This document shows positions 52,614 to 62,479 of a stretch of DNA of 64,000 nucleotides, piece by piece; within the stretch, counting starts at the first letter, position 1, and the number at the start of each line of letters is the position of its first letter. The notes beneath the pieces are model-generated. The model saw only the letters and a list, made by a program, of their open reading frames with translations, made no database searches and was not told the origin of the DNA. The stretch is from Clostridiales bacterium (GTDB lineage Bacteria > Bacillota > Clostridia > Peptostreptococcales > Acidaminobacteraceae), in NCBI GenBank assembly GCA_016342415.1, contig JAEIOD010000006.1, positions 1 through 64,000 on the forward strand. Reading direction: 5' to 3'. Position numbers and translations under genes: made by a program.

Positions 52614-52898
52614 TTGAAAAATCTGTTGTGCAATTGTATATAAACCAAAGAAAATTAAAAAGAAGTTCATATACAATACGAAGTTTTCGAACTTCTTATT
52701 GTCTTGTCCTTTAAGAGCAGCTCTATTGATAAATGCATAAGACTTAATCTTAAGTCCAATAGCACCTGAAATTACAAGACCTGCTGAAACGAATAACAAG
52801 CATATCTTTAAATCCACTAGATAAATTCCTGCTGCTATAGCAAAAAATGCCAGTACAATAAAAAATGCACTTTTTTTATTTACACCTTCAAATTCCAT
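52611..52898 (-). CDS. Small membrane protein, three segments
   Basis: The 95-residue protein has three hydrophobic segments. The ATG at 52898 is chosen because GAGGTGG lies four bases upstream. It overlaps the end of the preceding kinase gene by 19 bases and is translationally coupled to it. No family is recognised. Confidence 0.65.
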   Translation of the reverse strand: MEFEGVNKKSAFFIVLAFFAIAAGIYLVDLKICLLFVSAGLVISGAIGLKIKSYAFINRAALKGQDNKKFENFVLYMNFFLIFFGLYTIAQQIFQ

Positions 52899-54307
52899 GT
52901 TTCCACCTCTTCTACACATTTTAAATACCACGATGGTATTGTTGTTTTGAATCCATCATATGTCTTATATATTTCAAGATAATTATCTTTCATAACTTGT
53001 ATATCTTCTTCGCCAAATGGAATTGCCCAAGGGATACCTGCCAAACAGTTCAGTGCTGCATACACAGCCACAACTTCAAAAAAATGACCGGGCACCGTGT
53101 CAAAATATCCATGTAATTGACCAAGTGCAAAATAAGGACTGATACGATAAGTAAAAATAAAACGATCGTATTCTTCCCAGGGATCACCTTCACTTGACCT
53201 GTTAAAATCTATTATACCAACATGTCCGTCGGGTGTATAGAGCATATTGCCGAGATGATAATCTCCATGTTGAAAAACAATAGGCCTGTCTTTTAAAACA
53301 CCCATATTGTCAATAAGATAGTCTATGATAATATCATCCTCAGGCATTTTTATACCGCAGTTCTGATAGGCATCAATAATTCTATATATTTTCTTTGAGT
53401 ATTTATCATACCAATCAAAGTTATTACCTTCATGTCTATGTATATGCTTTTGAATTTGCCCAGCTTCTATTCCCAAATCATATTGCTCTTTTGCAGTCAA
53501 CTTTTCAATTTGAGTTTCCAAATCATCACCCTCTAACCATTCATAAAGTTCTATTGTATGGTGATTAGAAGAAAATAAAACGGGCTTAGAGATTTTAACC
53601 TCATCTGAAATGAATCTCATTTTTTCAAAGGTCTGACGTTTTCTTGCAGCATGCCTTTTAGGTGTTTGTCTGATCAGATAAGTTTTTTGAGCGGTTCTAC
53701 CAATAACTTTGATATCCTCAGACCACCCTTTTTGAAAATAGGACATAGTCATCAAATCATAAGACTCAATTAATTTCAAATCATTTGACCAGCCAAGATC
53801 CAAAAGCTCTTGATCGGTCATATCTTCTATTTCAAATAAAGCTTTATATGCATTGCCATAGAGTCCCAATAAAACACAAAATGCAGGCTCAGTCTTTAGT
53901 CCTTTTCTTTTTAACGTTAAGACTTCTTCTTTGAATGATTTTCCAAATAAGTCCAAAACTCTCTTTTCAACTTCTAAATGTCTATAACTATTTAACGTAT
54001 TTATTGGTTCATGAGACGCATAAAGTTCTATTTTATACCCATTCTTCTCAAATCTGCAGATAACAACATCTTGTAGTTCAACTGTAAAATTTGTTTCATG
54101 AGAGAAAAGAGATAGTTCTTTTATATAGTCCTCATAATTCTTTACCATTAAAATAATATCAATATCACTACCCTGAACTTGAATATCAATAGGATAAGTA
54201 CCAACGATTGTAGGTTGGTACTTATCAAAAGGTTTCATTATTTCATCTATCAGATGATAAATTTCTTTATGGAGTTCATTATTTAAATTCAAAAACTGTT
54301 CTATCAT
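52880..54307 (-). CDS. DUF4269-nucleotidyltransferase / aminoglycoside-phosphotransferase-like fusion
   Basis: The 475-residue protein joins two domains. The first (about 1-175) is a nucleotidyltransferase-fold DUF4269: IVGTYPIDIQVQGSDIDIILMV, with GSDID at 46-50 as in Pol beta-type active sites. The second is an APH kinase: ATP-region strands, the catalytic loop HGDYHLGN (347-354) and the metal-binding DFN (Asp367). The tail ends in a basic-aromatic segment. The start overlaps the stop of the next upstream gene as ATGA. A resistance role is possible, but such kinases also act on other small molecules, and both halves could act on one substrate. Confidence 0.85.
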   Translation of the reverse strand: MIEQFLNLNNELHKEIYHLIDEIMKPFDKYQPTIVGTYPIDIQVQGSDIDIILMVKNYEDYIKELSLFSHETNFTVELQDVVICRFEKNGYKIELYASHEPINTLNSYRHLEVEKRVLDLFGKSFKEEVLTLKRKGLKTEPAFCVLLGLYGNAYKALFEIEDMTDQELLDLGWSNDLKLIESYDLMTMSYFQKGWSEDIKVIGRTAQKTYLIRQTPKRHAARKRQTFEKMRFISDEVKISKPVLFSSNHHTIELYEWLEGDDLETQIEKLTAKEQYDLGIEAGQIQKHIHRHEGNNFDWYDKYSKKIYRIIDAYQNCGIKMPEDDIIIDYLIDNMGVLKDRPIVFQHGDYHLGNMLYTPDGHVGIIDFNRSSEGDPWEEYDRFIFTYRISPYFALGQLHGYFDTVPGHFFEVVAVYAALNCLAGIPWAIPFGEEDIQVMKDNYLEIYKTYDGFKTTIPSWYLKCVEEVETWNLKV

Positions 54308-54909
54308 AACGGGTTCTTTTCCTTATACAACTCTGTCATTGCAGCTTCATCTGTAATGACGTTTAGTTCAATCAGTTCATCCAATATATGCTGGAATAAT
54401 TCTATTAAGTTTCTGATGTCAGTTTCATCTTTAAGGATATGAGCGGTTAAAAAAGATAAACCACTTTCACCCTCTTTACATTTCAAACCCATTTGATTCT
54501 TTTTGATCAAATCTAAATGAAATCCCTTATGAAAATTAATTCTTGATTTAACTTCATAACTATTTAAAAGACGGGTTGCCATCATATCATCATTTGATTT
54601 AACAACAAAATGTTCGTCAAATTCATGGTCGCCTATTTTTATATTTTGTTCACCCAATACTTTACCAATTTTAGAAAAAACACCTTCTTTTGATACTTTC
54701 AACTCAAATGCTGACGGATTTTTAAAAACAGTTCGTACTCTCGTATAAGTTATGGCACTTTTACCGGTACTAACCACAAAGTAATCTAAAACGATATGCC
54801 AATTTTTATATGACAATTCCAAATAAGGTCCTTTTCCCCATCTTCCTTCTATGAGTTTACCTCCAAATATTTCATGCCATGATTCCATACCTTTTTTTCT
54901 AGTCCACAT
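54304..54909 (-). CDS. Conserved-looking cytoplasmic protein, unknown
   Basis: The 201-residue protein has no signal peptide, membrane segment or recognised motif. It is mixed alpha/beta, with a start MWTRKKGMESWHEIFGG and a repeated Lys/Glu pattern. Its stop overlaps the DUF4269-kinase start by four bases (ATGA), so the two are coupled and may work together. It is downstream of the YbaK-type gene. I do not recognise the family. Confidence 0.6.
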   Translation of the reverse strand: MWTRKKGMESWHEIFGGKLIEGRWGKGPYLELSYKNWHIVLDYFVVSTGKSAITYTRVRTVFKNPSAFELKVSKEGVFSKIGKVLGEQNIKIGDHEFDEHFVVKSNDDMMATRLLNSYEVKSRINFHKGFHLDLIKKNQMGLKCKEGESGLSFLTAHILKDETDIRNLIELFQHILDELIELNVITDEAAMTELYKEKNPL

Positions 54910-54918
54910 AAAAACCTC

Positions 54919-55389
54919 CTAAATCATTTGAATCTTATAGCCTAATGCCTCTATAAAGTTAATGAGTTCTTTTGTATTTATGACAATGGTGCTCGTATTG
55001 ATATTAGGGTGAAATGCTGTTTCCTCAGCATCAAATAAATGCTTATCAAAGTAAACCTTCACATGCCTTGTTTCATCATTTACAAGACCTAAAGGGCTCA
55101 CAGAACCAGGTTCTAATTTTAAATACTTGTATAGTCTCTCTTCTGATGCAAAAGAAAGATTTTTCGCTCCAATCAATTCCGACAACACGCGTAAATCAAC
55201 TTCTCTGTCTTCTTCTAAAACAATTAAATAATGCTGTTTACCGTTTCGATTTCTCAAAAATAAGTTTTTACAATGGACACCGGGTATGTCCCCGGTCAAT
55301 CTTTTTGCTTCTCCCACGGTATATACCGGTTTATGTTCATATACTTTATATTTGATACCTTCTTTAGTTAAAAAATCTAAAGGATTCAT
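54919..55389 (-). CDS. YbaK/ProXp-type aminoacyl-tRNA deacylase
   Basis: Such stand-alone editing domains clear misacylated tRNA, typically Ala-tRNA(Pro). The 156-residue protein has the YbaK/ProX fold with the conserved catalytic Lys in GVHCKNLFLR, an EDREVDLRVLSELIG segment and the GSVSPLGL motif; these match prolyl-tRNA synthetase associated proteins. Its ATG overlaps the GNAT gene's stop (ATGA-type), so it is translated in a coupled run. The exact mischarged substrate cannot be told. Confidence 0.85.
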   Translation of the reverse strand: MNPLDFLTKEGIKYKVYEHKPVYTVGEAKRLTGDIPGVHCKNLFLRNRNGKQHYLIVLEEDREVDLRVLSELIGAKNLSFASEERLYKYLKLEPGSVSPLGLVNDETRHVKVYFDKHLFDAEETAFHPNINTSTIVINTKELINFIEALGYKIQMI

Positions 55390-55781
55390 TCTACACCTCT
55401 ACTTTTAGTCATAAACTTTTCAGTTTCCTTTTGAAATCCATACTGTTCATATAAGCCATGAGCATCTTTTGTTGCTAAAATGCCTTTTAAATCTTTATAA
55501 TATTCTAACGTTTTTATATGATTTAGTATCATCTTACCAATACCTTGACCTCTAAATTCAGGATCCACAACAACATCACAAATCCAAAATACCGTAGAAT
55601 AGTCAGTTACAATTCTTGCAAATCCTATGATAAGACCACCATTATAAACCGCAACACATTCAGATGTACTGATACTTTTTATTACAGTTGAATGAGTTCT
55701 ATCAGAAGCCCAGTAGGTTTGATTTAACAGTGCATGTATTCTTTTGCTATCCATCTTTTCCTTGTTCATAGAAATATACAT
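55386..55781 (-). CDS. GNAT acetyltransferase (small)
   Basis: The 131-residue protein has the GNAT core: VFWICDVVVDPEFRGQGIGKMILNHIKT with the acetyl-CoA loop RGQGIGK and the C-terminal KDAHGLYEQYGFQKE. It begins with a strong AAAGGAG site. It ends in an ATGA overlap with the deacylase gene. Substrate unknown. Confidence 0.85.
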   Translation of the reverse strand: MYISMNKEKMDSKRIHALLNQTYWASDRTHSTVIKSISTSECVAVYNGGLIIGFARIVTDYSTVFWICDVVVDPEFRGQGIGKMILNHIKTLEYYKDLKGILATKDAHGLYEQYGFQKETEKFMTKSRGVE

Positions 55782-55851
55782 ACTATCTCCTTTTTATAAC
55801 TCCAAAACTATTTGATTTGTCACAACTTATCTAAAAGGAGCATTTTAGTTA

Positions 55852-56388
55852 TCAAACTACATATCTATACACTACAACATCTTCATTGTAAATATTGCTG
55901 TTTTTAGTATAAATCATGCCAATTTTTTTCATGACTGCAATTGAGCCTCTATTGGCTGGTACGGCAACTGCCTGTATTTGAGAAATATCCAGTTTTCTAA
56001 TATATTCCAATAAACCTTTACAAGCTTCTGTTGCATATCCCTTATTCCATTCACTTTCCTTTAACCTATACCCAAGTTCATAACTTTCTAAATCACTATT
56101 GTATTTCAAAGAAATCCAACCAATCGTATCAGCAGTTGTTTGTATCATCCAAAGTCCAAATCCCTGAAATTTCTTATAGTATTTTTTTTGGTTATGAATA
56201 GATGTTAATTCGATTTCTGCAGAAGTAGGATTAAATCCAGATGTTGTTATATATTTCATTACATTTGGATTATTGTCCATCTCAATTAAATGAGATACAT
56301 CCCCCTCCTTTATTTCTCTTATAATCAATCTTTCCGTTTTATATTTCACGGATGTTTTTTCTTTCAATCCAGCCAACCCTTCCATCAT
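55852..56388 (-). CDS. RimJ/RimL-like GNAT acetyltransferase
   Basis: The 178-residue protein fits the RimJ/RimL group: TERLIIREIKEGDVSHLIEMDNNP, GWISLKYN, LGYRLKESEWNKGYATEACKGLLEYI and VPANRGSIAVMKKIGM. The start is uncertain: the ATG at 56388 overlaps the previous gene by 50 bases and lacks a good site, whereas a TTG at 56367 follows GGAAGGG by eight bases. A shorter start is therefore possible. It acetylates an N-terminal or small amine by family knowledge. Confidence 0.78.
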   Translation of the reverse strand: MMEGLAGLKEKTSVKYKTERLIIREIKEGDVSHLIEMDNNPNVMKYITTSGFNPTSAEIELTSIHNQKKYYKKFQGFGLWMIQTTADTIGWISLKYNSDLESYELGYRLKESEWNKGYATEACKGLLEYIRKLDISQIQAVAVPANRGSIAVMKKIGMIYTKNSNIYNEDVVVYRYVV

Positions 56389-57382
56389 ACTTTATCAAAG
56401 CATACAAACCATAATAATCGATAAGTTTGCCTTGAGTATTTTTTTTACCATTTATGAAATAACAAACATAATCCTCAAAATTGACGTCTATAAGTTCATT
56501 CTTGATTAAAAAATACTCCTGAGTTGACACTTTTTTTGCTAAAGAAAACTCAGGTCTAACTTCAATTACTTCAAATGCTTTGTCATCATAATCTAATTTT
56601 ACAATCCAATCATTTGTCACTTTTACATCTTCTAAGAGTATGATAGATGGAAGCTCATCTATTGCTACAGTCTCAAAAATATCTGTAATAATCAATGCAT
56701 TTAATTGTCCACATTTTTTGATACCTAAACCACCATCTATACCAATGATTCGCTTTTGATGATCCACTCTTATATCACCACATAAGCTTTGATGATCATA
56801 GTTTTGTAACGGCCAATGTCCAACAACAACATAGCCTTCATACATATGGTTGGCTTTCATAAACTCCGGAAAAGATAGTTTGGACCAAGTATCTGAGTTC
56901 TCATAAGTGCCGTCAATCCCTCCATGAATGAACAAGAAGTTGTTGACCTCCAATGCATGAGGCAATTCTCTTAAAAACTCCAATGCGTCGTATTTGTCTT
57001 TTTTAAGATTACTTTGTATATTTTCAACCGAAAGATTCTCTGTAGACAACCACTCTCTGATCAAACACCCATAATGAATATTCTTTAAATGATAATCGAG
57101 TCGATCAATATATTTGGTCTCTAACAATGAACACACATAATGTTCATGATTGCCTGACAGTATGAAGATGTTCTCTTTTTCAGACCAATATATCATGCGT
57201 TTCAAAGTTTCTTCATTATGAAAACCTCGCTGCAAAAAATCACCCAATATAATTAAGATATCATCTTCACAATAGTTTATTTTCTCAAGCAACTTATCTA
57301 ATAAATGAATATTGCCATGGATATCTGATATCGCAATAATTCTCTTATCAGTCTGTTCCAGTTTTATGTATTTATTCAACAT
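56339..57382 (-). CDS. PPP-type metallophosphatase (Ser/Thr or diadenosine-type)
   Basis: The 347-residue protein has the PPP-family motifs ISDIHGN (Asp20, His22), LGDFLQRG (47-53) and SGNHE (77-80), then HGGIDGTY and VVGHWPLQNYD. The spacing matches bacterial PrpE/PPP-type phosphatases that cut diadenosine tetraphosphate or protein phosphate. The C-terminal 130 residues are a separate region without a known motif. It overlaps the next upstream gene by 11 bases and ends 50 bases into the acetyltransferase gene. Confidence 0.82.
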   Translation of the reverse strand: MLNKYIKLEQTDKRIIAISDIHGNIHLLDKLLEKINYCEDDILIILGDFLQRGFHNEETLKRMIYWSEKENIFILSGNHEHYVCSLLETKYIDRLDYHLKNIHYGCLIREWLSTENLSVENIQSNLKKDKYDALEFLRELPHALEVNNFLFIHGGIDGTYENSDTWSKLSFPEFMKANHMYEGYVVVGHWPLQNYDHQSLCGDIRVDHQKRIIGIDGGLGIKKCGQLNALIITDIFETVAIDELPSIILLEDVKVTNDWIVKLDYDDKAFEVIEVRPEFSLAKKVSTQEYFLIKNELIDVNFEDYVCYFINGKKNTQGKLIDYYGLYALIKYDGRVGWIERKNIREI

Positions 57383-57824
57383 GGTTTACAAACTCAAATG
57401 GCATTCCCATCATTTCAGAAATGGTTATGTCAGTATGATCCTTTCTAAGTCTTCTAACAACGGCCTCTAAAGGTTCTCCTATTTCAATTATATGCCCGTC
57501 CATATCGTAAAATCTAAAAACACGTTGCTGCCATGGTTGTACTTTAATCCCATGAACAAACTCATATTTATCGATTATCAATTTCTGATAAACACCTTCA
57601 ATATCATCTTCTTCAAAATACAGTTCATGCGAATGGTGATTTCTTGATGATATTGTTGTATCAATCAATGATTCAAAGTGTTTTTTCAAATGAAGTGATA
57701 AACCACAAGTAAATGAAATGTTTTCTCCTAGATCATGTTCAATTGTCAATCCTAAAATTTCTTGATATAAATCCAAAGATCTTTTTAGATCATTGACTAC
57801 AATGAGTGTACATATATATTTCAT
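57372..57824 (-). CDS. VOC-family (glyoxalase-like) protein
   Basis: The 150-residue protein has the vicinal-oxygen-chelate repeat: VVNDLKRSLDLYQEILGLTIEHDLGE at the start and VFRFYDMDGHIIEIGE near residue 110. Its His and Glu positions can bind a metal. AGGAGGG lies before the ATG. It overlaps the phosphatase gene by 11 bases. The substrate could be a dihydroxy compound, an antibiotic or a glutathione/bacillithiol adduct. Confidence 0.82.
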   Translation of the reverse strand: MKYICTLIVVNDLKRSLDLYQEILGLTIEHDLGENISFTCGLSLHLKKHFESLIDTTISSRNHHSHELYFEEDDIEGVYQKLIIDKYEFVHGIKVQPWQQRVFRFYDMDGHIIEIGEPLEAVVRRLRKDHTDITISEMMGMPFEFVNHVE

Positions 57825-57856
57825 AGTATCCCTCCTACCTCTAGTTTAACATGAAA

Positions 57857-57889
57857 AAAAAGATGCTAATAGAATATCAGCATCTTTTT
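57857..57889 (-). terminator. Terminator of the subtilase gene
   Basis: AAAAGATGCT pairs with AGCATCTTTT around an AT-rich loop, just past the 57895 stop on the minus strand. Confidence 0.82.
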
Positions 57890-57894
57890 ATGTT

Positions 57895-60800
57895 CTATAA
57901 TAACTTCAAAAGAATTAATAGCTTTTTGATTACAATTGCAGCTTCAGCTCTTGTTGCACCATTTTGAGGATTAAATAGATTATTATCATCTCCAACAATT
58001 AACTGTAATTGATACGCCTGTCTCACATCCTGTCTGAAATGAGATGAGACTTGATCCTCATCTAAGGCAAATTCTACTGCGTTAACCAATTGATCCTCAG
58101 GTTTTGTTCTTGAGTAATAGAAGTAAGCATCCATAAGCAAACTTGCCATTTCTTCTCTTTTTATTGGCGCATTCGGATCCATTTGAACTCCAAAAGTATT
58201 GATTAAAAGCCCTGCACCGTGTGCTCTTCTAAAGAATGGTTCATACCAATCTCCAGAATGAACTTGACTGTAGTTCAATGGACCATCATAATCCGCTAAA
58301 CCCAATACTTTTGTAAGAAGTACAACAAACTCAGCATTTGTTAAAGTTTTATTCGGAGCAAATTCTGTTTCACTGATACCACTGGTTATTTCTCTAGAAG
58401 CCAATGTTTCTATGGCATCTTTCGCCCAATGCGTTTGGATATCTTCAAAAGTTTTATTGTTTTCTCTAATGGCATACTTCGTAAAATGCCTTGCTTCAAA
58501 ACTAATTTCGTTATTGTCTCCTAATTTACCACCAACATACACCCATGCTTTCGTCTCTTCACTATAATAATATATCGCAAGATTCTCAGCATTTCCTATT
58601 TTATTTTGATCGTATATTAAAACAATTGGAATTGGTATATCAAAGTCCAGCTTCCTTGTACCATCCATTATATCTAACTCATAAATATCCGATACAACTT
58701 TCTGATCATCAGCAGTTGGAGCGACTGACTCAAATACAATATTAAGTGTACCTTCAACATGTAGACCTCCAATAATTTCTGGTGTCATTTTAAAAGTCAC
58801 ATCATTATAAGTTATTTCTAACGGTTTGTTGCTTTCAGCAACTGCTTTTAAGATATCTGGTGTCAATGTGACTTCTACAGCTTCTTTTGACGTAACAATT
58901 ACAGTTACTTTATCCACTGCATCATCTTCAATATCTAAAAGAACTCTTTCTTCTGAAACCGTAACAACTGATTTTTCTGTACCATCTTCAAAAACGGTTA
59001 CAACGACTTCATCTTCAGGAATCGTAGGCGTCGTCTCTGCAGCTGGTGTGCCACTTGGTGGTGGCGGTGGTGGTGGTGAACCTCCACTAGACGGTGTAGA
59101 GCTTCCACCTGATGAACCACTAGCGTCTGCTGCTCTATTAACAGTTACAGTATAAGTTGTTTGAGAACTATCTTCTGCAGTGACAACCACTGGAATTGCA
59201 TTATCCCCAACTGCCAAACTGACATTTAAAGTACTTACTGCCGAACCTTTGATTGTCATTGATGCATAAGAACTGTTCTTAGTCCCTTGGACAGTCACAG
59301 AAGTAACTGAATTAGAAACACTTAAACTATAACTTAATGTGCTTGGATTAAAAGTCGGTGACAACGAGTAACCATTGATACTCAGACTACTTAAAGTACT
59401 ATCTGTACTCATAGCTCTTTCTGTGATGTTAAATGTATAAGTCTTGTTTTCTGAGGCAATAGGACTATCTACAACTAATGTAATAACTGAAGGTACGTCA
59501 AAGGCGATGAGTTGTTCACTACCATCTGAATAAGGATGAAGTGTAACGGGATCCGTAGTTGCACCATCTACTGTTAATACCATCTCACCATAAGTTGTAT
59601 TTGCCTTGACAGCTCTAAACTTTAGCTGAGTTGTACCAGTTAATGCTTCTAAGTTATATGTTGTATTTTCTGGATCAAAAGTCAAAAGATCCGTATCATC
59701 AGCTTTCAGATATATACTGGAAAGCTTAGTACCGCTGACTACTTTTATAGAGTAAGTATAGGTTTTAATCAAGTAATCTGATTGCCCAAAGGTGCCAAAC
59801 TCATTTTTAACAATAACAACGTGATCACCTGTAGATAAGTTTATATTTATCGTTGAATCAAATGTTTGAGTTGTATCAGAATTTACTTTAATCGATGAAA
59901 TGGATGTTGCTTCTACTTGACTCACATCAAATTTCAAATGATTTAAGTCATCTGAAATTTCCAAGGTATAATCAATTGTATCAGGATCATAGGCATATGA
60001 GGTATACAAGAGTATTTCTGTAGTCTCATCACTATAAGCCGTTAAATTGATAGCTGAAATATCAGCACTACCAGGTCTATTGATCGTAAGGTCATAATCT
60101 CTTGTAGTATAATCAGCTTCTCCCAATGTACCATTTTCAACTCTAATCACAATATTATTTATCCCGAACTCTAAATCTAGAGTATTGGTTGTCATAAACT
60201 CCGAACTGCCAATTTTATAGGATACTCTTCCGCCTCCTGCTTCGATTGTCGGTTGCAACGTAACTTTGTTTTCTACATATAAAACATCATGAGCAATCGA
60301 AGACAACTCTGTATAATGAGTGGTTGTTTGTTCAGTTGCATCTATCATTGGTGTGATATCTAAAGCCGTTAAATCAACACCATCATCCCTATTAAATTCA
60401 ACTCGGTATATTTTAGAATAAACGCCTTTTGTCACTTTAATATCTATCGTATTTGTTACTTCAGGAATTCCTGTAAATACAGATGTTTCAGTATAGTCTT
60501 CACCATTTATTGAATAGGTTACCGTTGCTAAAGCATCTGATTTTATCCCAACAACTGAATAATCTGCATTATACTCCAATACACCTAAATCATATGATGT
60601 ATCAGCAGAATCAAATTCTGAGATACCAGCTCCTCCCAATGTGATATCACTTAATAAAATACCATCACTGTCATTACTCAAATGAAGATGATATTCGGAG
60701 GTAATAGAATTATCCGGCGTATAGGTCAGTTCAATCACTGTATCAATATCACCACCTGAGAATGAGTAGTCTTTTGAAATACCAACGACTTCACCTGCAG

Positions 60801-62469
60801 TGCCAGGATCTATGATAACCGATGCATCTGTGACAGTTAGTGTTAAAGTCACATCCGTTAAGTCCTTAGAAAACATCAAATTGTGATTTAGATTATTCAC
60901 ATCAAATGTAGTACCATCATCAAAGCTGGCAGTATCCAGTTTAGGAACAAATTTATTAATTGTAAAAGTATAAGTCTTTGTATTAATACCATATGAACCA
61001 ACAAGTGTTACCGTTGTTTCATCACCGGTTATTGTAATTTCCTGATTCAATTCTGTGATAGTACTTCCATTTAGTGTCATGGTTGTACCATTGATCTTCT
61101 GAATACTCATTGTTATTGCAGTTGTATCATTAGGAATAACCATTGTATAATTCAAGGTTTCAGCATCAAAGGAATAATTTGAAACACCTGTAAAAGTAAT
61201 GTCTTTAAACAGATGTAAATGATAAGCCGCTTTAACATCCATTAACCCTTGACCTATCATATCAGATTCCGTCACATCTGTTTCATCCGCTTTTTGGATG
61301 CCAGTAGGAAACTCAATACCTGGATTATAAGCCGTCTCGCGTATCAATGTTCTGATTTGAGAAGGTGTTAGATCTGAATATTCATTTTTTATAAGTGCGG
61401 CTAATGCTGCCACATGAGGTGTTGCCATAGAAGTACCTGACATAATTTCAGTAGTATCATCAGACTCATTCCAACTGACAATGCCTTGTCCAGGAGCAAC
61501 CACATCAACAACTGTATTGATGCTGTCTCTCGTTCCCGCTACATTAGAAAAGTCTGAAATACCAATTTTATCTTCGGTTGAATGTTTTGTAACAGATCCA
61601 ACCGCCAACACAGTCTCAAATGCTGCTGGATAAGTAACAATAGTAGCACTTTGTGTCGGTCCATTATTTTTTATATTTATATTATTATAATCAGAAGTAT
61701 TCAACCATAAATTACTGTCATTCGCCGTTGCCGCAACAACCACAATACCTTTTGTTTCAGCTTGAGCAATCAAGTCTTCGATAATCGAATTGGTACCACC
61801 ATAACTTAAACTCATATTGATGACATCTACATCCGCTTCATCGGAAATAGCATATTCAAGTCCAGCTATTAAAGTGGCTGTTGTACCACTTCCAGCATCA
61901 TTAAATACTTTTATAGGTACAATATCAATACCAGGAGCAATACCATCTATATCATCTCCTGATAATTTTGATCCAATAATTCCAGCCACATGTGAACCAT
62001 GTCCATAACCGTCATCATAATCAGTTTCTAAACCGCCTGAGAAATTTTTACCCGAAACAATATCAATTTCTCCTGATAAACTTGTATTGATACCAGAATC
62101 AATTACAGCAACTCTTATTGGGCTATCGGCAATATCGGTCTCAATGCCAGACAGTATATCGTTCACATGCACGTAAGAAAAGCGCCAACTATCATAGTTA
62201 CTGGTTTGCCCAGTAACTTCCATTCTTAATGGAACAATAGTTGTCGCCCTTATAATTTCAGTATCAAAAGTTGCATTTATAACTGCTTTTTCTGCATCAG
62301 ACATAACAGATAGCGTTCTTAGTCCTAACTCATTTGAAACATATTGAGATACAGGCCTCAGTTCATATGTACCATCTGTTAATTCCACCATAATCATTTC
62401 TTCTGATTCTTCAGCATAACTAAATGATAAAAAACATATCATAATAAGAATCATAATCAACTTTCTCAT
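57895..62469 (-). CDS. S-layer-anchored S8 subtilisin-like protease
   Basis: The 1524-residue surface protein has a signal peptide (cut near residue 20), a pro-region, and a subtilase domain with Asp124 (IRVAVIDSGI), His157 (GHGSHVAG), Asn250 as the oxyanion residue, and Ser347 (SGTSMATPH). About residues 415-1115 are a run of cadherin-like beta-sandwich domains of some 80-100 residues each. A Pro-rich linker (about 1128-1136) leads to another beta domain, and three SLH-type repeats (from about 1338) bind the cell wall polymer. So it is a cell-surface protease with a stalk. GTAAGGAG precedes the ATG. The substrate is unknown. Confidence 0.9.
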   Translation of the reverse strand: MRKLIMILIMICFLSFSYAEESEEMIMVELTDGTYELRPVSQYVSNELGLRTLSVMSDAEKAVINATFDTEIIRATTIVPLRMEVTGQTSNYDSWRFSYVHVNDILSGIETDIADSPIRVAVIDSGINTSLSGEIDIVSGKNFSGGLETDYDDGYGHGSHVAGIIGSKLSGDDIDGIAPGIDIVPIKVFNDAGSGTTATLIAGLEYAISDEADVDVINMSLSYGGTNSIIEDLIAQAETKGIVVVAATANDSNLWLNTSDYNNINIKNNGPTQSATIVTYPAAFETVLAVGSVTKHSTEDKIGISDFSNVAGTRDSINTVVDVVAPGQGIVSWNESDDTTEIMSGTSMATPHVAALAALIKNEYSDLTPSQIRTLIRETAYNPGIEFPTGIQKADETDVTESDMIGQGLMDVKAAYHLHLFKDITFTGVSNYSFDAETLNYTMVIPNDTTAITMSIQKINGTTMTLNGSTITELNQEITITGDETTVTLVGSYGINTKTYTFTINKFVPKLDTASFDDGTTFDVNNLNHNLMFSKDLTDVTLTLTVTDASVIIDPGTAGEVVGISKDYSFSGGDIDTVIELTYTPDNSITSEYHLHLSNDSDGILLSDITLGGAGISEFDSADTSYDLGVLEYNADYSVVGIKSDALATVTYSINGEDYTETSVFTGIPEVTNTIDIKVTKGVYSKIYRVEFNRDDGVDLTALDITPMIDATEQTTTHYTELSSIAHDVLYVENKVTLQPTIEAGGGRVSYKIGSSEFMTTNTLDLEFGINNIVIRVENGTLGEADYTTRDYDLTINRPGSADISAINLTAYSDETTEILLYTSYAYDPDTIDYTLEISDDLNHLKFDVSQVEATSISSIKVNSDTTQTFDSTININLSTGDHVVIVKNEFGTFGQSDYLIKTYTYSIKVVSGTKLSSIYLKADDTDLLTFDPENTTYNLEALTGTTQLKFRAVKANTTYGEMVLTVDGATTDPVTLHPYSDGSEQLIAFDVPSVITLVVDSPIASENKTYTFNITERAMSTDSTLSSLSINGYSLSPTFNPSTLSYSLSVSNSVTSVTVQGTKNSSYASMTIKGSAVSTLNVSLAVGDNAIPVVVTAEDSSQTTYTVTVNRAADASGSSGGSSTPSSGGSPPPPPPPSGTPAAETTPTIPEDEVVVTVFEDGTEKSVVTVSEERVLLDIEDDAVDKVTVIVTSKEAVEVTLTPDILKAVAESNKPLEITYNDVTFKMTPEIIGGLHVEGTLNIVFESVAPTADDQKVVSDIYELDIMDGTRKLDFDIPIPIVLIYDQNKIGNAENLAIYYYSEETKAWVYVGGKLGDNNEISFEARHFTKYAIRENNKTFEDIQTHWAKDAIETLASREITSGISETEFAPNKTLTNAEFVVLLTKVLGLADYDGPLNYSQVHSGDWYEPFFRRAHGAGLLINTFGVQMDPNAPIKREEMASLLMDAYFYYSRTKPEDQLVNAVEFALDEDQVSSHFRQDVRQAYQLQLIVGDDNNLFNPQNGATRAEAAIVIKKLLILLKLL

Positions 62470-62479
62470 AAGTCGCTCC

